From the NCBI GenBank assembly GCA_964371945.1, contig CAYJPA010000081.1, positions 1 to 29,381 on the forward strand: a DNA stretch of 29,381 bases. The letters are read 5' to 3'. Position numbers and translations under genes: made by a program. The notes beneath the pieces are model-generated. The model saw only the letters and a list, made by a program, of their open reading frames with translations, was not told the DNA's origin and did not search any database. Positions 16,992 to 23,990 of this stretch are shown piece by piece. The DNA comes from CAYJPA01 sp964371945. GTDB taxonomy: Bacteria; Chloroflexota; Chloroflexia; Thermomicrobiales; UBA6265. Positions within the stretch are counted from its first letter, which is position 1; each line of letters begins with the position of its first letter.

Positions 16992-17020
16992 CTTATAATC
17001 CGTTCGGAGGCCTCTGTCAA
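16992..17020 (-). promoter_or_regulatory. Minus-strand promoter directed at the RidA gene
   Basis: Read on the minus strand, TTGACA (17020-17015) is followed after exactly 17 bp by TATAAG (16997-16992). The spacer contains the palindrome GAGGCCTC. This is close to the sigma-70 consensus. Transcription from it would leave a leader of about 250 bases before RidA. It overlaps the plus-strand -10 of the TetR gene. Confidence 0.6.
16994..16999 (+). promoter_or_regulatory. Plus-strand -10 element (TATAAT) for the TetR gene
   Basis: A perfect TATAAT lies 25 bases before the TetR ATG. No good -35 is seen 17 bp upstream. A GGAGG at 17006-17010 follows. Because it occupies the same bases as the RidA promoter, binding of polymerase or TetR to one direction should affect the other. 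Confidence 0.45.
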
Positions 17021-17024
17021 TGCT

Positions 17025-17639
17025 ATGACCACGACGCGAGAGACTCGGAGACAAAGGCAGGCCTCGGCGACGAGAGCGGAGATTCTTGCGGCGGCACGAG
17101 CTCTGTTCAAAGAGCGGGGCTATTCCGCGACGTCGATGGCGGCGATCGCGGAAACCGCCGGCACGGCAGTCCAGACGATCTACGACAGGGTCGGTCCGAA
17201 ATGCGCGATCCTAATGGCGCTGCTCGATGTCATTGATCAACAAGCAGAGATCGCAGATGCCATCCGTCGGGCAGAGGCAGCGGATGATCCCAGAACACTC
17301 CTCGCGATCGGCGTTCACTTGCTGCGCCGAATTAATGAGCGTTGCGGGGACGTGATCACGCTATTGATCCATGCCGCTGCGATCGAACCAGATGCGGTCG
17401 AAGCGGTTTCGGAAGGGCGGCGACGCCATGTCGCGGGCACCACGGACTGGGCTTGGATGATGATGCGAAAGCAAGCGCTACGACCTGGGATCGATGTGGC
17501 GCAAGCCGGTCAGGCGATCTCGGTCTTGACGTCGTCGACGGTATGGAACGAGCTAACTTGGGAGCACGGATTGACATTTGACGAAAGCGAAGCCTGGATT
17601 CTCGACGCCTTGACGAAGCTCCTACTTCCCGCGATGTGA
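17025..17639 (+). CDS. TetR/AcrR family transcriptional regulator
   Basis: The 204-residue protein starts with a basic arm and the TetR helix-turn-helix at about residues 15-62 (TRAEILAAARALFKERGYSA, then MAAIAETAGTAVQTIYDRVG). An all-helical ligand-binding and dimerisation domain follows, with no further assignable family. It faces RidA and probably represses RidA, itself, or both. A curious start region: GGAGG is 9 bases from an out-of-frame ATG at 17020, which reads ATG CTA TGA, and that TGA overlaps the TetR ATG. The real ATG is 14 bases from GGAGG, so a two-codon upstream frame may couple translation. Confidence 0.88.
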   Translation: MTTTRETRRQRQASATRAEILAAARALFKERGYSATSMAAIAETAGTAVQTIYDRVGPKCAILMALLDVIDQQAEIADAIRRAEAADDPRTLLAIGVHLLRRINERCGDVITLLIHAAAIEPDAVEAVSEGRRRHVAGTTDWAWMMMRKQALRPGIDVAQAGQAISVLTSSTVWNELTWEHGLTFDESEAWILDALTKLLLPAM

Positions 17640-18037
17640 CGCTTCGAGACCAAGTGCCGGCTCGTCCCACAACTGAGCGACTTTTCTTCTTCGCGCGCGT
17701 CCGTTCACCTCAATCATGAACCTGTCAACCGTGCCAGATGCTATCCCGGAAGTCGTACGGTCTGCTGCTGTTGACAAGCAACCCCAATTTCTGCCCGGCG
17801 CGACCGCCCCCGGGACCAACCAATGGTGCCCAGTTCCCCGGCTTCTCCCTGGGCGAGTTGAGCGCGCAACCAGGGTTGAGTCCAAACATGTGTCAGCATG
17901 TCGTGGCGAGGCGTGATGCTACAAGGTACAAGGTCTCGTGATCCGGGACTAAATGGGACCCTCTCCCGCGGCCCGAGAGCGAGCTCACGACGCCTTGGAG
18001 TGCTACCCTCCTCAGCGTTGGGGGAGGAGCCGCGATC
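17640..18037. other. Intergenic region between convergent genes
   Basis: About 400 bases lie between the TetR stop and the SnoaL-like stop. It contains the second copy of the TCGTGGCGAGGCG motif at 17901-17913. I see no gene. Confidence 0.4.
17891..17913. repeat. Copy 2 of the dispersed TGTCAG...TCGTGGCGAGGCG motif
   Basis: TGTCAG, a 4-base spacer (CATG) and then TCGTGGCGAGGCG repeat the motif at 10748-10766 in the same orientation. Downstream bases (TGATGCT here, ATGACGCT there) are also similar. It may be a solo mobile-element end. Confidence 0.4.
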
Positions 18038-18455
18038 TCACCCCGGAATCGCGCCGAGCTGCCGCATCATGCCCAGATCGTCGTTGCTGCCCCAGTGCTC
18101 AATTATCCGCCCGTCGGCGATCCTGACGATGTGCACGCCGGTGACGGTGACGGCGCTTCCGGTCCGCGGGATGCCGAAGAAGTCGCCCGTCCTCGTGCCG
18201 GTCATGGTTGTTCGCGCGACCACCCGGTCCTCCTCAGCGATCAGATCCTCGATCTGCCACCACTGGTCCGGGAAATGCGGCGTGAAAGAGTTGGACGATC
18301 GCGTTATGCCCCGCCAAGCCATGCTGCATACCGGGTGGGTTGGTGTGATCGAAAAAATCGGAATGAATGATCTCGGACGCGACTGCCGGGTTGCCGCGAC
18401 TGATATCCTCCTCGAACAACCGTCGAACCAATGCCTTGTTCTCCACCAGGCTCAT
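18038..18455 (-). pseudogene. SnoaL-like ester cyclase gene with a single-base frameshift
   Basis: From an ATG at 18455 with GGAGG 8 bases upstream, the frame reads MSLVENKALVRRLFEEDISR and continues to LFHAAFP. At the CCCGG at 18272-18268 one extra base throws it out of frame. The other frame continues the same domain with PDQWWQIEDLIAEEDRVVAR, GTRTGDFFGIPRTG, VTVTGVHIVRIADGRIIEHW and ends with QLGAIPG. Joined, the product is about 138 residues, the normal size of a SnoaL-like/ester cyclase protein of the NTF2-like fold, including the RIADGRIIEHW motif. Everything but one base is intact, so it is either a very recent pseudogene or a consensus error. It is divergent from a MarR gene. Confidence 0.8.
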
Positions 18456-18550
18456 TGCTTTCCCTCCTTGAATGCGCGCTCAATCGAACGCCGCCGATCA
18501 GCTAGCCGGGCACGCTCGCGCACACCGGACTTGTGTACAATCAACTACCA

Positions 18551-18580
18551 AGGTATCCTGGGTTGATGCTAAGGATACCT
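18551..18580. promoter_or_regulatory. Perfect 9-bp inverted repeat, probable MarR operator
   Basis: AGGTATCCT (18551-18559) and AGGATACCT (18572-18580) are exact reverse complements separated by 12 bases. They sit between the divergent SnoaL-like and MarR genes. A second short palindrome, TTGTGTACAA, lies about 20 bases to the left. The position and symmetry suit binding by the adjacent MarR dimer. Confidence 0.6.
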
Positions 18581-18607
18581 GTGTAGTGTGTCAAGAGGGG
18601 TACGTGC

Positions 18608-19063
18608 ATGCGCCATGAACCGGATCATCGCTTGATCGGCGAATTGCTCCGCAATCCGAACGCGGCCCGGGACCGTTACGTCGAACGCGGTTTCGCCGAG
18701 GGCGGTCATCCCGCGATCCGGCAGGCTCATCAGGCCGTGTTCGAGTACATCGACCGGGAGCATGGCTCCCGCATCACCGACCTCGCGAAACCGGCCAACA
18801 TGTCGGCCCAGTCCATGGGCGAGCTCGTCGATCACCTGGCCGCCCACGGCTACGTCGAACGCGTGCCCGATCCAACCGATGGCCGCGCCCGGTTGGTGCG
18901 GCTAACCGGTAAGGGCCACGAGGTCTACGCCCTCGCGGGTCGCCTGGTCACGCAATTGGAAACGGACTGGTCCGCGCTGCTCGGGGAACGTAAATTCGCC
19001 CAGCTCAAACGCCTGCTCGCCGAGCTCTGGGACGCGATCGAACCCGGAGCTTCAAGCCGCTAG
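18608..19063 (+). CDS. MarR family transcriptional regulator
   Basis: The 151-residue protein has the MarR winged helix at about residues 40-110 (QAVFEYIDREHGSRITDLAK, then MSAQSMGELVDHLAAHGYVE and the wing DPTDGRARLVRLTGKGHEV), followed by a dimerisation helix. GAGGGG lies 7 bases before the ATG. It is divergent from the SnoaL-like gene with a perfect inverted repeat between them, so autoregulation and control of the cyclase are likely. The last codons and the stop (Ala-Ser-Ser-Arg-stop) are formed by the first two units of a heptanucleotide array that continues past the gene, suggesting that the repeat extended or replaced the original C-terminus. Confidence 0.88.
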   Translation: MRHEPDHRLIGELLRNPNAARDRYVERGFAEGGHPAIRQAHQAVFEYIDREHGSRITDLAKPANMSAQSMGELVDHLAAHGYVERVPDPTDGRARLVRLTGKGHEVYALAGRLVTQLETDWSALLGERKFAQLKRLLAELWDAIEPGASSR

Positions 19064-19092
19064 CTCCAAGCTCCAAGCTTCAAGCTTCAAGC
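19049..19092. repeat. Heptanucleotide repeat array B (6 units)
   Basis: Six adjacent 7-bp units read GCTTCAA, GCCGCTA, GCTCCAA, GCTCCAA, GCTTCAA and GCTTCAA. The first two encode the end of the MarR protein and its stop codon. The same unit types recur at 10675-10702 and 26602-26650. Confidence 0.75.
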
Positions 19093-19108
19093 ATTGAGAG
19101 CAACACCC

Positions 19109-20014
19109 CTAAGGACTATGCGACATGAGGTCGACAATTGCATCGACCAAGCCGGAGCCAAAGATCCCGTCTGGATCGAGATCGGGGTCGTAGATCGTTA
19201 CTTCCATGCCGGCAGCCAGCTCCGAATGCAGCAGTGGTCGCACGAGGTCCGACAATTCGTCGTAGGTCAGCCCATCGGGTTGAGGGGAATCGACCGCGGG
19301 CATCACGTCGTTGTGCAGAACATCGACATCGAAGTGGATCCAGAATCCGTCGAGGCTCTGGGATCGCATATGTTCCAATGTCTGCCGGGCCGATTCCTCG
19401 ACACCTGTGCGCCGGAGATGCGCCAGATCCCAAACCGTGATCGCGGTATCGAAGATGTCGGTGGCCTCAGGATCGCCTTCGCGGTCCCCAAGCGCGATCA
19501 CGTCGCTCTCACGCACATACGGACGCAGTCCGTCGATATCGGTGAGCCGTTCCGAATCTCGACCGGTCAGAATCGCGAGATCTTCACCCGCGACCGCTTC
19601 CACGGCATCGGAATTCCCCAGATGACGAAAATCGGTATGCCCATCGACATACACCAGCCCAAACCTACCCCGATGTCGAAGGGCGAGCATATTGCCAAGC
19701 ACCACGCTGCAATCCCCGCCGATAACCAGCGGAAAGCGCCCCGCATCGATCTCGTTTCCAACGCGTTCGGCCAGTTCGATCGTGTATTCGCGGATCGCCT
19801 CCTCGTTTCGGGTTCCAAACCCCCGATACCACTCCGGCGAGTAGGGTGCCGGCACAACGCGACCACCCTCGATTGCGCCAATTCGTTCAGCAAGACCGTG
19901 CGCTCGCAGCGCGGCGGGCATCTGGTAGACGCCAGGCACGCGGCCAGGCGCCGGCGGGCGCAGCCCGAGATTCGTCGGTGCGTCGATTACCACAACTGGG
20001 CGCTGGGGGCTCAT
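19109..20014 (-). CDS. Arginase/agmatinase (ureohydrolase) family protein
   Basis: The 301-residue protein has the metal-binding motifs of binuclear manganese ureohydrolases in order: IGGDCS (about 98-103), VDGHTDF (about 123-129), and FDVDVL with a following MPAVD (about 228-242). In the first motif a Cys stands where classical arginases have His (GGDHS), and the second has Gly for the usual Ala of DAHxD. Both changes occur in an arginase-like subgroup of unknown substrate, so the reaction is probably hydrolysis of a guanidino or related C-N bond but not certainly of arginine. The ATG at 20014 is chosen over the TTG at 20017 and has AGAGG 7 bases upstream. No operon partner. Confidence 0.85.
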   Translation of the reverse strand: MSPQRPVVVIDAPTNLGLRPPAPGRVPGVYQMPAALRAHGLAERIGAIEGGRVVPAPYSPEWYRGFGTRNEEAIREYTIELAERVGNEIDAGRFPLVIGGDCSVVLGNMLALRHRGRFGLVYVDGHTDFRHLGNSDAVEAVAGEDLAILTGRDSERLTDIDGLRPYVRESDVIALGDREGDPEATDIFDTAITVWDLAHLRRTGVEESARQTLEHMRSQSLDGFWIHFDVDVLHNDVMPAVDSPQPDGLTYDELSDLVRPLLHSELAAGMEVTIYDPDLDPDGIFGSGLVDAIVDLMSHSP

Positions 20015-20113
20015 CAAGAAACCTCTCGCGAAAATGCCATCAAAGACACAACGCGAACAGCCTTGAGTTGTGAGCCGCTAGCAAGAGTGGGGAAGGCGCG
20101 TTGTCCTGGATTC

Positions 20114-20130
20114 AAGCCTCGGAGAGGCTT
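20114..20130. terminator. Hairpin downstream of accA
   Basis: AAGCCTC and GAGGCTT form a perfect 7-bp stem with a 3-base loop. A second stem-loop, CCCCAGACT/AGTCAGGGG, with one mismatch, lies between it and the accA stop (20142-20161). No U-run follows on the minus strand, so intrinsic termination is only possible. Confidence 0.35.
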
Positions 20131-20165
20131 TGCGAACTGAGCCCCAGACTGAAGTCAGGGGTTAT

Positions 20166-21080
20166 CTAAACAGCTTCGACCGGCAGGTTCGTTCCGACCA
20201 CGATCTCCTCGCGCCAGGCGCCGATCCGGCGGAACTTCGCGTAGCGCGCGTCGAGCAACCGCTGCGTGCCGCCCTCGCCGTCCGCGAGCACCATTAATTC
20301 ACGCAGGTGGCGGCCGATCGCTTCGCCGACGGCGATCATCGCGTCGCGAGCGCGCTCGTGAGCAGGCTGATGCTCTGGAATCACCTCGTCGATGATCTCG
20401 AACCGCTTCAGATCGGCGGCAGTGATACGCATCGTCTCCGCGGCTTCGGGCGCCTTCGAGGTGTCCTTCCATAGAATGGCGGCGCAGCCCTCGGGCGACG
20501 CGACCGCGTAGACCGAGTTCTCGAGCATCAGGATCCGATCCGCGACGCCGATCGCGAGCGCGCCGCCGCTCCCGCCCTCGCCGATCACGACCGCCACGAT
20601 CGGCGTTTCCAGACTCGCCATGGTCAGCAGCGCTTCCGCGATCGCCGTGCCCTGTCCACGCTCTTCGGAGCCGATCGTCGGGTCCGCGCCGGGGGTGTCG
20701 ATAAAAGTCACGATCGGAATCTGGAACTTCTCGGCGTGGCGCATCAACCGCTCGGCCTTGCGATACCCCTCGGGCTTCGCCATTCCGAAGTTGCGGGTGA
20801 TGTTCTCCCGGGTGTCGCGGCCCTTTTGGTGGCCGAGCACGAACACGGTCCGGTCACTGAATTTTGCCAGGCCCCCGATGAGCGCGTGATCGTCGCCGAA
20901 GGCACGATCGCCGTGCAGCTCAACGAACTCGGTCATCAGCTCGTTCATGTAGTCCAGCATGTGCGGACGATCCGGATGACGAGCCAATTTGACGCGATCC
21001 CAGGCCGACAATGGGCCGGAGGTTGTGAAGTCGCCGGCAGTGCCGTCGGCGCCGTGTCCGCGCCGGAGGAGAGTGTTCAT
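20166..21080 (-). CDS. accA: Acetyl-CoA carboxylase carboxyltransferase subunit alpha
   Basis: The 304-residue protein is the alpha subunit of the carboxyltransferase that moves the carboxyl group from biotin (on BCCP) to acetyl-CoA, giving malonyl-CoA for fatty acid synthesis. Diagnostic segments are LARHPDRPHMLDYM, RTVFVLGHQKGRDT, RNFGMAKPEGYRKA, TFIDTPGADPTIGSEERGQG, IGEGGSGGALAIGVAD and AVASPEGCAAILW, in the standard order and at normal length. Its ATG at 21080 overlaps the accD stop (ATGA), so the two subunits are translationally coupled and made in equal amounts. The biotin carboxylase and BCCP genes are not in this window. Confidence 0.97.
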   Translation of the reverse strand: MNTLLRRGHGADGTAGDFTTSGPLSAWDRVKLARHPDRPHMLDYMNELMTEFVELHGDRAFGDDHALIGGLAKFSDRTVFVLGHQKGRDTRENITRNFGMAKPEGYRKAERLMRHAEKFQIPIVTFIDTPGADPTIGSEERGQGTAIAEALLTMASLETPIVAVVIGEGGSGGALAIGVADRILMLENSVYAVASPEGCAAILWKDTSKAPEAAETMRITAADLKRFEIIDEVIPEHQPAHERARDAMIAVGEAIGRHLRELMVLADGEGGTQRLLDARYAKFRRIGAWREEIVVGTNLPVEAV

Positions 21081-22066
21081 GGCTCTGCCTCATAGCCGTT
21101 CGCGGCATCGACGACCGCGCCGCGAGGCACAGGGTCGACTGATGAGTTGGTTCCGTTGGCGGCAAACGTGGGCGTTTCGCGGGCGACCTGCGATTGCGGC
21201 GCACTCGCCCGGGCGTAATGGTCGAGCAACTTGACCAGGGTTGACTGCAGGGACGCACGCTCGACGATCAGATCGATCATGCCGTGATTGAGCAAGAATT
21301 CAGCGGTCTGAAATCCTTCCGGGAGTTTCTGTTTCGTGATCTGCTCGATCACCCGTGGACCGGCAAAACCGACCAGCGCGCCGGGCTCGGCCAGGATCAC
21401 ATCGGCCACCGTTGCATAGCTCGCGGTCACGCCGCCATAGCAGGGATCGGTCAACAGCGCGAAATGGGGAACCCGGGCGCGGCCGAGCCGGGAAAGCGCT
21501 GCGACCGTCTTCGCCATTTGCATCAAGGAGAAGAGCCCTTCGTGCATGCGGGCGCCGCCGGAGGAGTTGATCGTCAGCAAAGGCGTGCCGAGTGCCGCGC
21601 ATCGCTCGGCGGCGCGCGCGAGCTTCTCGCCGAAGACGGAGCCCATGCTGGCTCCCAGGAAGTCGAAATCGGCGACCGCGAGCGCAATCGGCCGACCCTC
21701 GATCGTCGCCAGCCCGGTGATCAATGCCTCTGCTTCGCCGCTCTTTTTCTGAGTCGAGCGCAGTTTGCGGGTGTAGGAGCCGCCGCTATCCGCGAACGAC
21801 AACGGGTCCTCGGGTTGAATCCCGGCGTCCCACTCTTGAAACGATCCTTCGTCGACCAACATCGCGATGCGATCGCGGGCGCGGAGGCGGAAGTGATACT
21901 CACATTTCGGACAGACACGGTCGTTGTGGTCGAGCTCTTTGGAGTAGATCAGTTCCTGGCATTTCGGACACTTAACCCAAAGCGCGCCGAAGTCCTTTTG
22001 GTCGGGACGGTCGTCATCCACCTGCAGTGGTTGGAATTTGTCGTCGCGGTGAAGGAATCCGCGCAT
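21077..22066 (-). CDS. accD: Acetyl-CoA carboxylase carboxyltransferase subunit beta
   Basis: The 329-residue beta subunit has the N-terminal zinc ribbon with Cys at 33, 36, 52 and 55 (KCPKCQEL and VCPKCEYHF). The crotonase-fold carboxyltransferase domain includes SYTRKL, IALAVADFDFLGASMGSVFG, NSSGGARMHEG, LTDPCYGGVTASYA and GFAGPRVIEQ. Residues after about 285 form a variable tail (ARETPTFAANGTNSSVDP) not needed for the fold. GAGG lies 7 bases before the ATG at 22066. It forms an operon with accA through a 4-base stop/start overlap. Confidence 0.96.
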   Translation of the reverse strand: MRGFLHRDDKFQPLQVDDDRPDQKDFGALWVKCPKCQELIYSKELDHNDRVCPKCEYHFRLRARDRIAMLVDEGSFQEWDAGIQPEDPLSFADSGGSYTRKLRSTQKKSGEAEALITGLATIEGRPIALAVADFDFLGASMGSVFGEKLARAAERCAALGTPLLTINSSGGARMHEGLFSLMQMAKTVAALSRLGRARVPHFALLTDPCYGGVTASYATVADVILAEPGALVGFAGPRVIEQITKQKLPEGFQTAEFLLNHGMIDLIVERASLQSTLVKLLDHYARASAPQSQVARETPTFAANGTNSSVDPVPRGAVVDAANGYEAEP

Positions 22067-22327
22067 CGGCGAGCCTCAAGCGATTCACGAGCGCGGCATC
22101 AGTCACCGCGGTCGCGCCATAGAAGAAGTCCGCATCCGTCTCAAAAACGAATCAGGTCTGGATTCGGGATGGGGAGACGCGGGCGCTCCAGCGTCGCTGA
22201 GCATACGCGAGGCAAGGTGTCCGTTCAAGGAGATTTCACAATTTACCCGCGAATGTACGGACCGATTTCGACATCCAGTTGCACAAAATGCCCATACGTA
22301 CAGGACCCGGCCCGTAGGAAGGAACCC

Positions 22328-22855
22328 TTAATCGGATTGACTCCGACTTTTCGAAAGAGCCGGTGACCGCTTTGGCGCGCTTGGTTCCGCTTTCAGTTTC
22401 GCGATATGTTCCAGGCAGATGTCGTACGAGCGGTTCAGCATATCGACGAAGAGGGATAATTCTTCGTCGCTGTAGCGATCGTAGAGAGCCAGCGTGGCCT
22501 CCGCCAACCCCTGGTAAAAGGGACCAATCACGCTGTGGATTCGCTCCGGCAGCGCACGAAGGATCACCCTCCGCCGATCCGATAGATCAGGCTCCCGCCG
22601 GACAAGCCCCGTTCGCTCGAGGCGATCCGCAATCCCGGTAATCGCGCCCGTCGAGAGACCGGTCAGCTCCGACAACCGTCCCGCGGTCATCGGACCATTG
22701 AGCATCAGAAGATCCATCGCTTCCATATCAGTCGAATTCTGCCCCACCCGTTCGGCGACCGCCTGGCTGAGCAAAACCGCCATCGCACTGGAACGGCGTA
22801 CCTGATCAACTAACTGGGAGATCAACTCCTCCCGATCAATCTGTTCGCTTGACAT
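22328..22855 (-). CDS. MarR family transcriptional regulator (divergent to the ABC exporter)
   Basis: The 175-residue protein has a MarR winged helix at about residues 45-110: MEAMDLLMLNGPMTAGRLSE, then LSTGAITGIADRLERTGLVR with the wing EPDLSDRRRVILRAL. A helical dimerisation tail ends in a basic, serine-rich stretch (KRSPALSKSRSQSD). It faces the ABC exporter genes across an AT-rich 150-base gap holding an inverted repeat, the usual layout for a drug-responsive repressor of its own efflux pump. AGGG lies a few bases before the ATG. Confidence 0.88.
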   Translation of the reverse strand: MSSEQIDREELISQLVDQVRRSSAMAVLLSQAVAERVGQNSTDMEAMDLLMLNGPMTAGRLSELTGLSTGAITGIADRLERTGLVRREPDLSDRRRVILRALPERIHSVIGPFYQGLAEATLALYDRYSDEELSLFVDMLNRSYDICLEHIAKLKAEPSAPKRSPALSKSRSQSD

Positions 22856-22897
22856 GATCCCTGCCTACCGCTACCATCCATATCTCTTAGACCGTGA

Positions 22898-22934
22898 GAT
22901 TCTTAGAAAAAGAGAAAACAAGAAAATAAGAATC
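22898..22934. promoter_or_regulatory. Inverted repeat GATTCTTA/TAAGAATC in the marR-ABC divergent region
   Basis: GATTCTTA (22898-22905) and TAAGAATC (22927-22934) are exact reverse complements separated by 21 A-rich bases. A further TCTTAG lies at 22885-22890 and CTAAGA at 22942-22947. The region is sharply AT-rich compared with its surroundings and lies between the divergent genes, so it probably carries their promoters and the MarR site. Confidence 0.5.
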
Positions 22935-23036
22935 ACGATCGCTAAGACATTCTATCACGGCTTTCCGCGGAGAAAGCCCTCTTGTGCGAAGGAGATAATG
23001 GTATGACCGCTTCCCCTGGAGGGCCCCGCGATCGAG

Positions 23037-23990
23037 GTGCGCGACCTCGTCAAAACCTTCAAGGGCAACATCCGCGCCCTGGATGGCATGGATTTTCGCG
23101 TCGAGGCAGGTGAGATCTTCGGTCTGCTCGGTCCAAACGGCGCCGGAAAATCGACAGCGGTCAGAATTCTGGCCACGCTCTCCCGTCCCGACAGCGGCGG
23201 GGCCCACGTGGCCGGACTCGACGTGCTGCGTGAACCGGATCGCGTCCGCCGGGCAATCGGCGTGGTCGCCCAGCGCTCGGGTGTCGATCGCGAGGCGACC
23301 GGCCGCGAAAATCTCACCCTGCAGGGGCAGCTCTTCGGACTCCGCGGCAATGAGCTCAAACAGCGCGTGAGCGATCTACTCGAACGATTCGGGCTTACCG
23401 ATGCGGCCGATCGCGTGCTCACCGGTTATTCCGGCGGCATGCAGCGCCGGCTCGATGTCGCGCTCGGCCTGGTCCACCGTCCGAAAGTGCTCTTTCTCGA
23501 CGAACCGACCACCGGACTCGATCCCGAGGTCCGCACCGACATGTGGCACGAGATCGCCCGCCTTGCCCGCGACGAAGGCATCACGATCCTGCTCACCACC
23601 CACTACCCCGAGGAAGCGGATGAGCTCTGCGACCGCATCACGATCGTCGATCACGGCAAAGTGGTGGTCGAAGGCACGCCGGAGAAGCTCAAAGCCGAGC
23701 TCCGTGGCGACGCGGTCATGATCGATCTCTCAAACACCGAGCTCGACGGGCATGTCCAGGGCGCGCTCGACAGAATCGATGGCCTGCGCGAGCTCCTGGT
23801 CGATGGGCGCCGGTTGCGCGCCCGCGTCGATCGCGGCGCAACCGCTGTCCCGCACATTTTGACCGCGCTGGACTCCGCTGGAATCGTGGTCGCCGCGGTC
23901 ACGGTCTCCCGCCCCTCCCTCGACGATGTCTATCTGCGCTATGCCGGACGGTCGTTCGACGATGCGGATCGAAAAGGAGTCATCCGATGA
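23037..23990 (+). CDS. ABC transporter ATP-binding protein (DrrA-like)
   Basis: The protein has Walker A GPNGAGKST (about 32-40), Q-loop Gln about 79, signature YSGGMQ (about 131-136), Walker B VLFLDEP (about 151-157) and H-loop His about 189 (LTTHYPEEAD). The C-terminal DrrA-type domain is in the position typical of drug and antibiotic exporters. It powers the permease encoded next. The start is unusual. The only in-frame start with intact coding is GTG at 23037, which leaves off AIEV of the usual N-terminus. An ATG at 23003 with AAGGAG 8 bases upstream would give MTASPGGPAIEVRDLVKTF if the CCCC at 23024-23027 had one C fewer. Either the GTG is used or the assembled sequence has one extra base. 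Confidence 0.9.
   Translation: MRDLVKTFKGNIRALDGMDFRVEAGEIFGLLGPNGAGKSTAVRILATLSRPDSGGAHVAGLDVLREPDRVRRAIGVVAQRSGVDREATGRENLTLQGQLFGLRGNELKQRVSDLLERFGLTDAADRVLTGYSGGMQRRLDVALGLVHRPKVLFLDEPTTGLDPEVRTDMWHEIARLARDEGITILLTTHYPEEADELCDRITIVDHGKVVVEGTPEKLKAELRGDAVMIDLSNTELDGHVQGALDRIDGLRELLVDGRRLRARVDRGATAVPHILTALDSAGIVVAAVTVSRPSLDDVYLRYAGRSFDDADRKGVIR

Noticed and set aside
17571..17576. TTGACA inside the TetR coding region
   Set aside because: No -10 at proper spacing and no downstream gene on that strand that needs it.
19094..20140. Plus-strand frame of 348 codons
   Set aside because: Antisense to the ureohydrolase gene, which carries its metal motifs in order.
21284..22366. Plus-strand frame of 360 codons
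   Set aside because: Antisense to accD.
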